DNA from: Candidatus Yanofskybacteria bacterium RIFCSPHIGHO2_01_FULL_41_26 | GTDB taxonomy: Bacteria > Patescibacteria > Paceibacteria > 2-02-FULL-40-12 > GWA2-44-9 | Direction: 5' to 3' | NCBI GenBank assembly: GCA_001794055.1 | Contig: MGJB01000006.1 | Location: forward strand, 112,987-176,986 | DNA: 64,000 nt | Part shown: in pieces, positions 1 through 9,000 of the stretch | How positions within the stretch are numbered: the first letter of the stretch is position 1 | How the letters are laid out: each line of letters begins with the position of its first letter | The notes under the pieces: model-generated | The model's input: the letters and a program-made list of their open reading frames with translations, nothing else | Database searches by the model: none | Told to the model about the DNA's origin: nothing | Program-made: the position numbers and the translations under genes

Positions 1-253
1 AACTATTTATATAATGATTGATGGCATAAGAAGCCATGGCCAAAGGGCGATAAAGTCCTGTTTTGGGCATATTTTGATGATAAGGAGAGATAAAGAGATT
101 AAAAAAATTACTTGGGTCTGTTAGATCGCCCCGATTTTGAACTACTGTTACGTCGTCAAACACAAACTCACCTGAAATACCGTTTCCGAAAACCAAAAAA
201 GACAGAATAATTGCCAAAATAAAAATAATAACAAATTCCCGATTGAAAATCAT
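1..253 (-). CDS. TMTC-like membrane glycosyltransferase, N-terminal part (runs off window)
   Basis: Partial gene: the first 84 codons are present and the rest lies beyond the left edge. One N-terminal membrane segment is followed by an acidic pair (GEFVFDD) and a later LYRPLAMASYAINHY stretch. The same order (DD, then YRP, then a hydrophobic helix) opens the next gene and eukaryotic TMTC-type O-mannosyltransferases, which are GT-C membrane enzymes with a C-terminal TPR tail. The ATG overlaps the upstream TGA as ATGA, so it is translationally coupled to the 619-residue paralogue. Family assignment is inference from motif order. Confidence 0.7.
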   Translation of the reverse strand, partial: MIFNREFVIIFILAIILSFLVFGNGISGEFVFDDVTVVQNRGDLTDPSNFFNLFISPYHQNMPKTGLYRPLAMASYAINHYINS

Positions 254-2109
254 TTTTGCAATTCTTTGATAAAACTTTTCATCAATTCGCCAGTTTGAGG
301 ATCTAACTCGGCGTATTTTAACCCTGTTTGTAAATCTTTTAGGGCTTGGTCTTTATTATTAAGCGCGACATAAACCAGCGCCGAATTGTAATAAACACGA
401 AGATTATTCGGGAGAAGAAGCTTAAGCTTTTCGATATTTTCAACGGCTTTAGTCAGGTTGCCTTGTTGAGCATATATAACCGACAAATTTTGATAAGGAT
501 AATAGAAGTTGGGATTAATTTCTATCGCTTTTTCGTATAACTTGATTGCTCCGTAAATATCCCCCCTAGATTGCAAAATAGTGCCTAAATTAAAATGAGG
601 TTCGGCAAATATGTCACCTAGAGAGGCAGCGATTTTATAATATTTCTCGGCATTTTCCATGTCTTTTTTATTGTAATAGATATTTCCCACATTATTATTT
701 ATCCTGGAACTGTCCGGTTCATATTTTAGGATGTCAAGATAAAAAGCAAGCTGATTACCCCACAGAAGATTGCGCTGAATTGATTGATAAGCAAAGAAAG
801 AAAAGTAGGCAACTAATACGGTGATCATCAAGATTCGACAGAGTTTCCAAGGGGTGGAAATCCCACTCCGAGAATTTTGGATTTTCAAAAAGGTCGAATC
901 TTTAAAATCCAAAAGTTTAACCAAATAAAAAGAAAAAACGAGCCAAAAACCAACCATTGGCAGATAGAGCCAATGCTCATACATTAATGCATTTACCGGT
1001 GTAATACCGGAAACAGGTCCAAGAGAAATAAAAAACAACGCCACGCCAAAAAACCAGACCTGAAAAATTGCGGGTCGTAGGTTGTGAGTTGTGAGTTGAC
1101 GCTTATACAGATGCCTTAGCCAAATCAATAATCCGATAAGGCCCAAAAAAATCGGCCAAACCGGCCACTGAAACAACGAGGTGTAGACAACAGCGCCTCT
1201 CTCCATGTGAAGACCCGTCGGAACTATCAAAAGTTTTAGATATTCCCACAGTATGGGCAGAAAGGTAAATACTCTGACATATAGATTTTCAGAATAAATA
1301 TTAGGTTCAGCGTAAAAATTAAGGGTATTCTGAAAATTTAAAACCGTAAGCCTCAAAATTCCATAAACGACAACTACTGCAAAATAAGGCCAAATTTTAA
1401 TTAGGCCATGTTTTACGGATTTCAAAAATCGTTCTTTTGAGATAAAAGAAATATAAAAAGCGACAGCCAAAAACGGGAAAATTATCGCAGTTTCCCGACT
1501 TAAAAGAGCCAAGACCAGAAAAACTAAGGACAGCACTCTATTCAAGGTTAAACCTTGTATCCTTCCAAGGTTTAACCTTGGAGTAGTTTCTGATCGATAG
1601 AACAAAATCAATGTCGCCAACATGAATGTCGTCACCAAAGCGTCTCCCCTGCCCGATATGTAGGTTATTGCCTCCGTTTGCAAAGGATGAATCAAAAATA
1701 TCAAAGAAGTTAAAAATGCCACTGCCAAAGTTCGACCCTTTGAAATCCCAAGGTCAAACTTTTTTAACAATAAGAAAATTAAAATACCATTGGCCACATG
1801 AATCAAATTGCTCAGTAAATGATAGCTTAGCGGTTTAATACCTGAAATTATATAATTTAAAGCAAACGTAAAAAATAAAAAAGGTCTGTAATAATTACTT
1901 TTCAAGCCCACTCCCGCAAGAGTATTATGGGTAAGCCAGAATTTAATATTATCCCAGCTTATTGTGTGGACAAAATTATTTCTTATTATCCAATCCTCAT
2001 CATCCCAAAACAACTGGTTATTCAAATTAAATGAGTAAATAAAGCCGCTTATGACGATAAGGACTACGATCGGCAGCCAAACTTCTTTTTTTAACAGTAG
2101 TTTATTCAT
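250..2109 (-). CDS. TMTC-like GT-C membrane protein with C-terminal TPR repeats
   Basis: 619 residues. About ten hydrophobic segments fill residues 10-440. The FWDDEDW motif (D36, D37) sits just after the first helix, and a YYRPF motif follows near residue 72, as in polytopic GT-C sugar transferases that use lipid-linked sugars outside the membrane. From about residue 465 to the end there are three to four TPR units (NNVGNIYYNKKDMENAEKYY and similar). It probably glycosylates surface proteins or polysaccharide, but substrate and activity are unproven. It is a tandem paralogue of the gene at the window edge and overlaps the next gene upstream by 8 nt. A micro-repeat at about 1075-1100 encodes the loop RQLTTHNLRPAIF. 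Confidence 0.78.
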   Translation of the reverse strand: MNKLLLKKEVWLPIVVLIVISGFIYSFNLNNQLFWDDEDWIIRNNFVHTISWDNIKFWLTHNTLAGVGLKSNYYRPFLFFTFALNYIISGIKPLSYHLLSNLIHVANGILIFLLLKKFDLGISKGRTLAVAFLTSLIFLIHPLQTEAITYISGRGDALVTTFMLATLILFYRSETTPRLNLGRIQGLTLNRVLSLVFLVLALLSRETAIIFPFLAVAFYISFISKERFLKSVKHGLIKIWPYFAVVVVYGILRLTVLNFQNTLNFYAEPNIYSENLYVRVFTFLPILWEYLKLLIVPTGLHMERGAVVYTSLFQWPVWPIFLGLIGLLIWLRHLYKRQLTTHNLRPAIFQVWFFGVALFFISLGPVSGITPVNALMYEHWLYLPMVGFWLVFSFYLVKLLDFKDSTFLKIQNSRSGISTPWKLCRILMITVLVAYFSFFAYQSIQRNLLWGNQLAFYLDILKYEPDSSRINNNVGNIYYNKKDMENAEKYYKIAASLGDIFAEPHFNLGTILQSRGDIYGAIKLYEKAIEINPNFYYPYQNLSVIYAQQGNLTKAVENIEKLKLLLPNNLRVYYNSALVYVALNNKDQALKDLQTGLKYAELDPQTGELMKSFIKELQK

Positions 2110-4111
2110 TGAAATATTTACTTAAAAAATCTTTTGCCTGCGTATTGTTTTTATCCAATCTCACAGCTTCTTTGAAAAAGGCCTGGGCGTTTTCAAGCCG
2201 GCTTAAGTTCATATAAACCACTCCCAAAATAAAATAATATTGACTCTCTTTCAAGCCTAAATCAATCGCCATTTTTATATTTTCCGCCCCCAATTGCTGA
2301 TTTTGTTTATCCGAGTAAGAAACGTGAATAAATCCTTTGTGGAGATAAGGATATGGATTTTTGGGATCAATTTTTATAACTTCATCGGCAAAATAAGCCG
2401 ATGCTTCCAGCCAATCAATTTTAAACAAAACGCGTGACAAAATAAGATTTAGGTCGGCCTTGTTTTTATTTGAGTTTTTTATATTAGCAGATATTTTATC
2501 TATGGCATTTTTATCAATAATGGAAAATTTAGAAATAACCCCGGTGTTTTTACTATTATTCTTAAGCAGAATGATTGCATCTTCGTTAATATAAACAATT
2601 TTCCAGTCCAGGTTTTTGGCAATATTTCTTAAAAAATTATCGGCCCAAGGCGTAACATCATTATATCCAAAAAATATGAAGTTGATGCCATATTTCCCTG
2701 AAAATTCAAGCCACTTTTTCTTATCCTCTTGCATCGGCTTATATGTCTCGCTAAAAAACTCAACCGAATATGCTTCTGGCCTGTTGTCAACAAAAACTTT
2801 CTCTTGGGGGTACAGCTGCCATATCAAATATCCTCCAATATCAAAATTATTAAACATTGGTCCTTTGATATTGTTTTGTTTGACAAAATCAACAGCTCTT
2901 TCCAGTCCATTCGGAACAGAAAAACCGGATACCCTGGAAACTCCCATATACCTGTAATATGTATTATTTGCCACAAAAAAAATAAGCAAAATAATCAACG
3001 CGGAAAACAGAACTTTAAAAAAACTGCTCAATCTTTTAACTTGAGGTTTAACTTCAAGTTTATAGAGATTAAACCTCTGTAGAACATCTGCCAGTAGGAT
3101 CGCCAATATCGGGAAAGACGCAAGCGCGTACAACGGCAAATTGCGTAACATCCTGAATCCAGCATACACAAAAAATGCCATAGTAAGTATTTCAAAGACC
3201 CTTTGTTTCGATTTTTTTGCGGTCAGTATCAAAGAAATAACTAAAAGTACCACCGAAAGTTTAAAAATAAAAACCGGCAAAAGAAAACCTCTAAGGTTGG
3301 CCAGAAAAGAAAGGGTTTGATTCTCAACTATGTTGTATCCGTACTCGTTCAGCACTTTAAAGGGCAAAAGTGCACCTTGAATTCCGTTCGGATTTATAAG
3401 TGTTGCCAAGCTGGTTAGTGATCCAATCAACACTATTCTGATAAGGTCCGACCTTTTAGAAACAAGCCGGTCTATGAGAAATGCTAACAACAGAAATGGT
3501 CCGATAAAAAAATAAATGTGCAAATTTACCCAAAACAATTCCAAAATCGGCAAAAACCAGAGAAAAAAATAATTTTTTTCATATTTTGCCTTTAATATAG
3601 CAAACAAGAAAAATGACAAAATGACGAAACTGAATATCTCCGGTCGGACTTCCGTTCGCTGGATAAATATGAACATTGAGAGAAGGAAAGATACTAAAAG
3701 AGACCAGAAACCTGTGGATAACCGACTTCGCAAGTCGGTTATCCACAGGTGTTTTATAGTAAAAAATAGTAACAAAAACGCAATCAGTACCAAGGCGGTT
3801 TTAACAAGAGTTAATCCGATAAATCCAAAGTAACTGAAAATACCAAAAAATATTACCTCGCTTAACCAGTGATGGTTGATAAAAGGGAAATCCGGCTCGG
3901 TAAAAGAAAATAAATTTGTCTTTGGAACCTCTTTTGTCTGCCAAATAATCTCGCCAACCTTAAGATGCCGACCGATATCTTGGCCGATAGTGTCAAAGTT
4001 GTGAATCAAAAAACTCCCCAAAAGTACAAAAATGAGAACAAATAAATAGTTTTTCTTAAGGAAGTACAACAATGGTTTTACCATCGCATTGTTTTTCAAA
4101 AAGTTTGACAT
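2102..4111 (-). CDS. Polytopic membrane protein with C-terminal TPR-like tail
   Basis: About 669 residues with roughly ten to twelve hydrophobic helices, an extracytoplasmic soluble region (around residues 395-510) and a helical TPR-like C terminus (ASAYFADEVIKIDPKNPYPY). The early motif DIGRHLKVGEI followed by a HHWLSE element resembles uncharacterised GT-C-like transferases of bacterial surface glycan clusters. Starts at 4129, 4111 or 4084 are possible; 4111 has a GAAGGGGG stretch immediately upstream, and all overlap the preceding gene. A full REP hairpin (3711-3749) is translated inside it as LWITDLRSRLSTG, within a membrane region, without breaking the frame. Function is inferred from topology only. 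Confidence 0.72.
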   Translation of the reverse strand: MSNFLKNNAMVKPLLYFLKKNYLFVLIFVLLGSFLIHNFDTIGQDIGRHLKVGEIIWQTKEVPKTNLFSFTEPDFPFINHHWLSEVIFFGIFSYFGFIGLTLVKTALVLIAFLLLFFTIKHLWITDLRSRLSTGFWSLLVSFLLSMFIFIQRTEVRPEIFSFVILSFFLFAILKAKYEKNYFFLWFLPILELFWVNLHIYFFIGPFLLLAFLIDRLVSKRSDLIRIVLIGSLTSLATLINPNGIQGALLPFKVLNEYGYNIVENQTLSFLANLRGFLLPVFIFKLSVVLLVISLILTAKKSKQRVFEILTMAFFVYAGFRMLRNLPLYALASFPILAILLADVLQRFNLYKLEVKPQVKRLSSFFKVLFSALIILLIFFVANNTYYRYMGVSRVSGFSVPNGLERAVDFVKQNNIKGPMFNNFDIGGYLIWQLYPQEKVFVDNRPEAYSVEFFSETYKPMQEDKKKWLEFSGKYGINFIFFGYNDVTPWADNFLRNIAKNLDWKIVYINEDAIILLKNNSKNTGVISKFSIIDKNAIDKISANIKNSNKNKADLNLILSRVLFKIDWLEASAYFADEVIKIDPKNPYPYLHKGFIHVSYSDKQNQQLGAENIKMAIDLGLKESQYYFILGVVYMNLSRLENAQAFFKEAVRLDKNNTQAKDFLSKYFNE
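3711..3749. repeat. REP hairpin with two DnaA-box 9-mers, inside a CDS
   Basis: A 39-nt perfect palindrome with 18-nt arms (CCTGTGGATAACCGACTT) and a CGC loop. It matches the two copies flanking the transposase at 15043-15717. Each arm contains TTATCCACA or its complement, the canonical DnaA-box 9-mer. It is read in frame by the minus-strand gene around it. Confidence 0.9.
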
Positions 4112-4703
4112 AGCCCCCTTCAGTAACAAAATTTCCCCGTGTATCCACTAGCCGGCCGTATTGGATTTTGGCGGCCATTTCATATCGCTTGTACTTGGGG
4201 CTATCCGGCAATATCACGCCCAACAAACTTTCTCCGTTGGGAATAGGGATATTGGAAAATATATTCGGTCCGACCGATATGTCATCCTGGGGAGTTACCG
4301 TCCAAAAAACATTTCTTCCCGGATGATCAATCCCTTTGTAGACAAACAGGGCATCCTGATTGTCATAAGTATTATGATCCAAAAATTTTATTTCGCCTTT
4401 CAATTCACAAGAAGCATCAGCCAAGAGCAGCGACCAGGGCACAGTTTCGCCAACAAAAGATGTCTGGCCATTGCCGGTGGGAAGCGGAACTGGAACCTTA
4501 GTTACGTTTGGTCTTACTGCGCCCTCCGTAGCCCCTGGCGAAGGACGGAGAATAGGAGGAGACGAGACTGTCGGAGATACTGATGGCTCCGGATAATTAA
4601 CGACATCAGGTGCCTGAAGGATATTAGATGTCCAAATATAAAACCCTACAAAAAATAAGCCTGCCACTAAAATAACCACCAAAATAATATTGTTTTTAGA
4701 CAT
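4056..4703 (-). CDS. Membrane-anchored extracellular protein, unknown function
   Basis: 215 residues. A single N-terminal helix (about 5-27) is followed by a Pro/Ser/Thr linker (about 35-82) and a compact domain with two cysteines (ASCELKGE and EKQCDGK) that could form a disulfide outside the cell. The linker segment SPGATEGAVRP is encoded by a palindrome-like repeat (about 4523-4550) that recurs in the next gene's linker (about 5608-5640). The gene sits between two surface-glycan-type membrane genes and a secreted protein, which fits an envelope role. No family is recognised. Confidence 0.75.
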   Translation of the reverse strand: MSKNNIILVVILVAGLFFVGFYIWTSNILQAPDVVNYPEPSVSPTVSSPPILRPSPGATEGAVRPNVTKVPVPLPTGNGQTSFVGETVPWSLLLADASCELKGEIKFLDHNTYDNQDALFVYKGIDHPGRNVFWTVTPQDDISVGPNIFSNIPIPNGESLLGVILPDSPKYKRYEMAAKIQYGRLVDTRGNFVTEGGYVKLFEKQCDGKTIVVLP

Positions 4704-4721
4704 GAGAAGATGTTAACCAAA

Positions 4722-5900
4722 TTAACGTGAAAAGTCAAAATATCCAGAAAAAAGAGCTCTCAAACCACTCACAACAAATGTCCATGGACTTGACGATTTA
4801 ACTTGAAACTCAGGAATAGTAAGAGGAATAGAAACAAAATCAGGGTCATGTTCTGATTTGCGATAATGACCATAAATATAGACTTTGTATTGCTTTGTGA
4901 AGTCCAGCCCAAGGCCATCATAAATAAATGACTTATCTTGATTACCCTCCGTTACTTTCATCTGTTTGGTCCAAAGGGGAATTTGAGCATTTTTATCATC
5001 AGAAATCATAATCAAATAGTCAGGGGTAGAGTCAACGGGCCAACTGCTAGCTATGCTCCACTTAAAAGTTGGATAGATTCCTGCTGTTCGCTGGTTATCA
5101 GTTGGACTTAAAATATCCACGGGGCTCAAGAACATCAATTTGGTTTCCGATGATGGCCGGGTTTCCTGTCCGTCTTTATCCGCGCCCACGACATAATAGA
5201 TGTACTCCCCTTCTGAATAGTTTGCCGCCGGCAAGTATGCAACCGCGTCCCTTCCGCCGGGAGGCACGATTCTCTGAATAGACCAGTACCCGCATTGGCC
5301 CGCTTCGGTCATCATCCATTCTCCGTCAATATCTATGTCTTCACAACCGGTTGAGGGCATCTCTTCAAAAGTAGCAACTCGGACAAAATATGCATGACCT
5401 GGCTTTTTTTCATACAATCGGAAATTCTCAATTTTGTCCGCCTCTTCATCAGAATATTTAAAAACAATCCTTTGGCCGATACGGCCGAAGTTTGAGGTGA
5501 TATGAGAAATAAGCCAATCAGCTCTTATGTAATCCGGGGCCGGAAATTGAAGATTAACTTTTGCTGGAATGAGCGGAACAGAAGAAACACTCGGAATTGG
5601 AGTCGTTGTGCCCTCCGTAGCCTTTGGCGAAGAGTGGGGCGAGGCCGACTCTAAAACAATTGGTTCTCCTTCTTTAATAGATGCTACTTCTTTTTTGGAA
5701 ACAACTTTTACGCTTTGCCATTTAAAATTACGAAAGTTAAACACTTCAATACTGCTTACCCACTTCTTTGTATTGTTATTGATTAAGTAAACCTTAATAT
5801 CGCCTTTGGCCCTTAACAGTGTTCCGTCCAGATAGCCGGCATTTGCGGCAAAGGAAAACGAGAAGAACAAGACCAAAATTAAAAACCTAATTTTTGACAT
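4722..5900 (-). CDS. Secreted protein with N-terminal surface domain shared with the S-layer candidate
   Basis: 392 residues. The signal peptide covers residues 1-21 (FSFAANA). Residues 22-80 form a small domain with the pattern D-x-VYLINNNTKKWVSS-x-EVF, which resembles the start of the 1250-residue neighbour (VYIVNDWGYKRLFL-x-QIF). A Ser/Pro/Thr linker (about 85-112) leads into a beta-rich C-terminal region (about 115-392) with fibronectin/Ig-like features (ILSPTDNQRTAGIYPTFKWS). It lies directly downstream of the surface-layer candidate across a strong terminator, so both probably act at the cell surface. Exact role unknown. Confidence 0.75.
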   Translation of the reverse strand: MSKIRFLILVLFFSFSFAANAGYLDGTLLRAKGDIKVYLINNNTKKWVSSIEVFNFRNFKWQSVKVVSKKEVASIKEGEPIVLESASPHSSPKATEGTTTPIPSVSSVPLIPAKVNLQFPAPDYIRADWLISHITSNFGRIGQRIVFKYSDEEADKIENFRLYEKKPGHAYFVRVATFEEMPSTGCEDIDIDGEWMMTEAGQCGYWSIQRIVPPGGRDAVAYLPAANYSEGEYIYYVVGADKDGQETRPSSETKLMFLSPVDILSPTDNQRTAGIYPTFKWSIASSWPVDSTPDYLIMISDDKNAQIPLWTKQMKVTEGNQDKSFIYDGLGLDFTKQYKVYIYGHYRKSEHDPDFVSIPLTIPEFQVKSSSPWTFVVSGLRALFSGYFDFSR

Positions 5901-5934
5901 GTCTTAATGATACCATAAAGTCGGGCCCTGAAGA

Positions 5935-5966
5935 AATCAAAACCCGCCTTTCGGCGGGTTTTGATT
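5935..5966 (-). terminator. Strong intrinsic terminator after the surface-layer candidate
   Basis: Perfect 14-bp stem (AATCAAAACCCGCC with its complement) and a TTTC loop; the arm end gives a T-rich run on the minus strand. It lies just after the stop codon at 6012, as expected for a highly expressed monocistronic gene. Confidence 0.85.
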
Positions 5967-6011
5967 CTCTAACAGTTCCTTAGAAATCAGAACTGTCGGA
6001 TGTTTACCAGA

Positions 6012-9000
6012 TTACCTCTGGAAGGTCGGACCATACAACGGCAAGCTTCTTATGATACCCGTCGCTGAAGGCGTATCTAAAGAATTTGTCGTATTGTCAT
6101 AGTTGCCTACCCAGTTGATCAAGCCAGCCAGATCATCCTGCAAAGTTACTTGGAAGTAATCGGCAGCTCTGCCTGTAGTTCCAGCATTTGCATAGTGCTG
6201 TGTCGGGTTGTTCAATCTGATACTGAAGGTCCTTGTTTCTCCTCCAGCAATTTCTATATCCTGACCGGTAAAGTTGAAGGATATGGAAGCGTTCCAGTCC
6301 GGTCGGACACCAGAGGAACCATTCCCCATGCTAATGGTCTGACTTGTATCAGCCGCACCGGGAGTGCCAAGGCCTCTAAGAGCGCTCGGACCGTCAATCA
6401 CGGTTCCCTGTTCATCCAAGACAGAGAAGGTAGTGCTGGTTGTCGTATTTACATGTGAGTCACCAGAAGCTACCACTTCAAAGTTGATGGAACCGGATCC
6501 GTTATGTTCATTGTCAAATCTCAAGTTGGCAGTGGCAAGACCCATCGCCGTTACCGAGAATTTGAACACAGTCGGAGTGCCTATCAAGCTGTATGGCGAA
6601 GATAGGGCAACCTGCTCAATCTTCGGAAATACTCTATAAACGGTCTGGTTATACGCACCAGACACATCATTAATGTTCGTGCTGGTACCATCCAGTACGG
6701 TGCCCGAACCCTCACCAACTGCTCTGAATCCGTTAGTGAAGCTCCCGTCATACCTGTCAACCAAATCCAACGAGAAGGCGACCAGTGTGGTGTCAGCAGT
6801 TGTACCTGTAGTTTGGGTAGCTCCTTCATCCTTGGTCTTCATGTCGGCGTTCACGGCAATTTCCAAACTTGCGTCTTTCGGAACATAAGGTCTGTCTGCA
6901 TCTGTGGTTGACCAATTGAAGTTCGCGGAAGCCGCATTGCTAAACGACTGGAACTTGGTCATCGTAGCTCCCGATTTAGTCTTGTAGGTCAAGATAACAT
7001 TTTTGACATTTTTGGCGCTCGTATCTTCGTCAGAAGAGGAAGCGGCAATCGTCAATTTCTCAATATATTGAGCCTCATCTGTAGCGGTTAATCTGAACTT
7101 GGAGACCGGAGCGTTTACCTGGCCCCAATATAAGGCGCCTTTTACAGGACTTGAAGCGGCAGTGGCCAATGTCATTGAACCGCTATTCTTCACGGTCAAG
7201 ACCTGGGTCGGGGTTGTAGTGCCATTAACTGCAGCAGCGCCGGGATTTACGGTGTTGGAATCAGAATCCAACGAGGTAACATCTCCTGTTGCGGCGATGT
7301 CGAAGGAATAGACGTCACCAGCTGTACCTGAAGCGGTATTGTTGGACAAATCAACCCTTACCAACATTGTCTTTGACGTTCCTGCTGGAATATTCCAGTC
7401 CAAGTTCGAGAAAGTCATCGTACCTGTTCCGGAAGTACCCAACAAATTACTTGAAATCTTGTCTGAACCGGCAATCAAAACACCCGTTCCGGCTTCATAT
7501 AACTGAACCTTGGCCGTTGCATTAGCAATTGATATTCCCGTATCTGTCGTATCAGTACCTTCGTCCAAAGTTGCGCCTGAATCAGCGGCATAACCAGTAA
7601 TCTTAATAGTAGTTACCTTGAGCGCAGAAGCCTGGCCTGCGGCAAAGGTAATACCAACCGCATCAACATCCTTCATGCCCCTTATCTTTGTCTGGTCAGT
7701 CGGAGAACCGGCTAAGCTCAAAGTCAAAGCGGAAGAAGTAATAGTAATGTTAGAACCGGCAATATCCGAACGGGGAACGATATCCGCGGAAGCAACCGCA
7801 GTATTTGTTCCGGCATACTTCATCTTGGATACAGCGGCAGTATCATCGCTGTAATCATCCAATATGACCTTGAATACGCTGTCAGTATCAAGCAATTGAG
7901 TGCCACTGCCAAGCGAAGTGTCTACGTCGCCGGTAACTTTGAAGTTGTAAGTTACGCCGGCAAGCAGATCAAGGGTGTCGGTAAATTGTTCTTGAGCGCC
8001 TGTTGCGTTGTCGGGACAGCTGCCAGAATCATCAGCATGGTCAAATGCCGTGCCGTCTTTAGGACCCATCACAACAGTGTTGGTATCCTCATTCCAGACC
8101 TTGACATCGTTTAGGTCGTCCCAGTCACCTTCGGTTGCGGCATTATCATATGTGCCGTCATTTCCAGAATCAGCACAAATAGTGAACTCGGTCTGTTTGA
8201 TCTCTATGTTTGAAGCGGCGGTCATCGAGAATCTCAACAGAGTAACATCAGCTACCTGTGTACCAATCGTAGTGGCATTAGGACCGTTGTAAACCAAGGT
8301 CAATGCTCCACCCATAAGCGTCAAGGTAGTTGCTTCAGCGGCAGTGTCAAGAGCGGCAATACCCTGAGCAGCGGTAGCATTAGTAGTATCCATACCTTGG
8401 CCATATTGGTCGCCCACTGCCCAAACATCCGGAGCGGTCTCAAAGTAAAGGTCAACTGTCTCGTCTTTCTTTCCACCCACATCTCCGTAAACCTTGAAGG
8501 TGGCATTGCCTCCTTTAGAGATAGTATATCCAGAACCAAGATCAAAAACGAGATAGTTGGTGCTTGTAACTGAACCCGCCCACTCCATTGCTCCGGTCTT
8601 TAGCTTAACATTAGTCAAATCAGCCGGCTTTAATGTGCCGTCGTTCAACATTGTCAAGCGCTTTACTGAAGCGGCTTCGGTATTTGCCGTAAGCTTAAAT
8701 TCGGAAAGCTGGGCTTGCTTCTGTCCAACCGTCGGGTCGGAAAGTGAACCAACTTTAGCGACATCCAGTCGGCCAGACGAAGCGCCGGAGATGGCAAAGT
8801 TGTTGCCGCTCAAAGGCGCTCCGGATACTACTGAACCTCCCGCTGCGGTTACACCCAGCAACTGAAAGTAGTTAACATTACCGGCTCCTCCAGTAAGTAT
8901 GTCGCCAACAAATGAGAGGTCTTTTGAACCGTCCACAGCAATATTCAATAAGAATGATGCCTCACCCGATGCAGACGAAAATGTCTTACCTGAAGTCAAT

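Noticed and set aside
6584..8545. Several frames antisense to or shifted within the S-layer candidate
   Set aside because: They are shadows caused by the higher GC of this gene; none has a start signal or recognisable domain.
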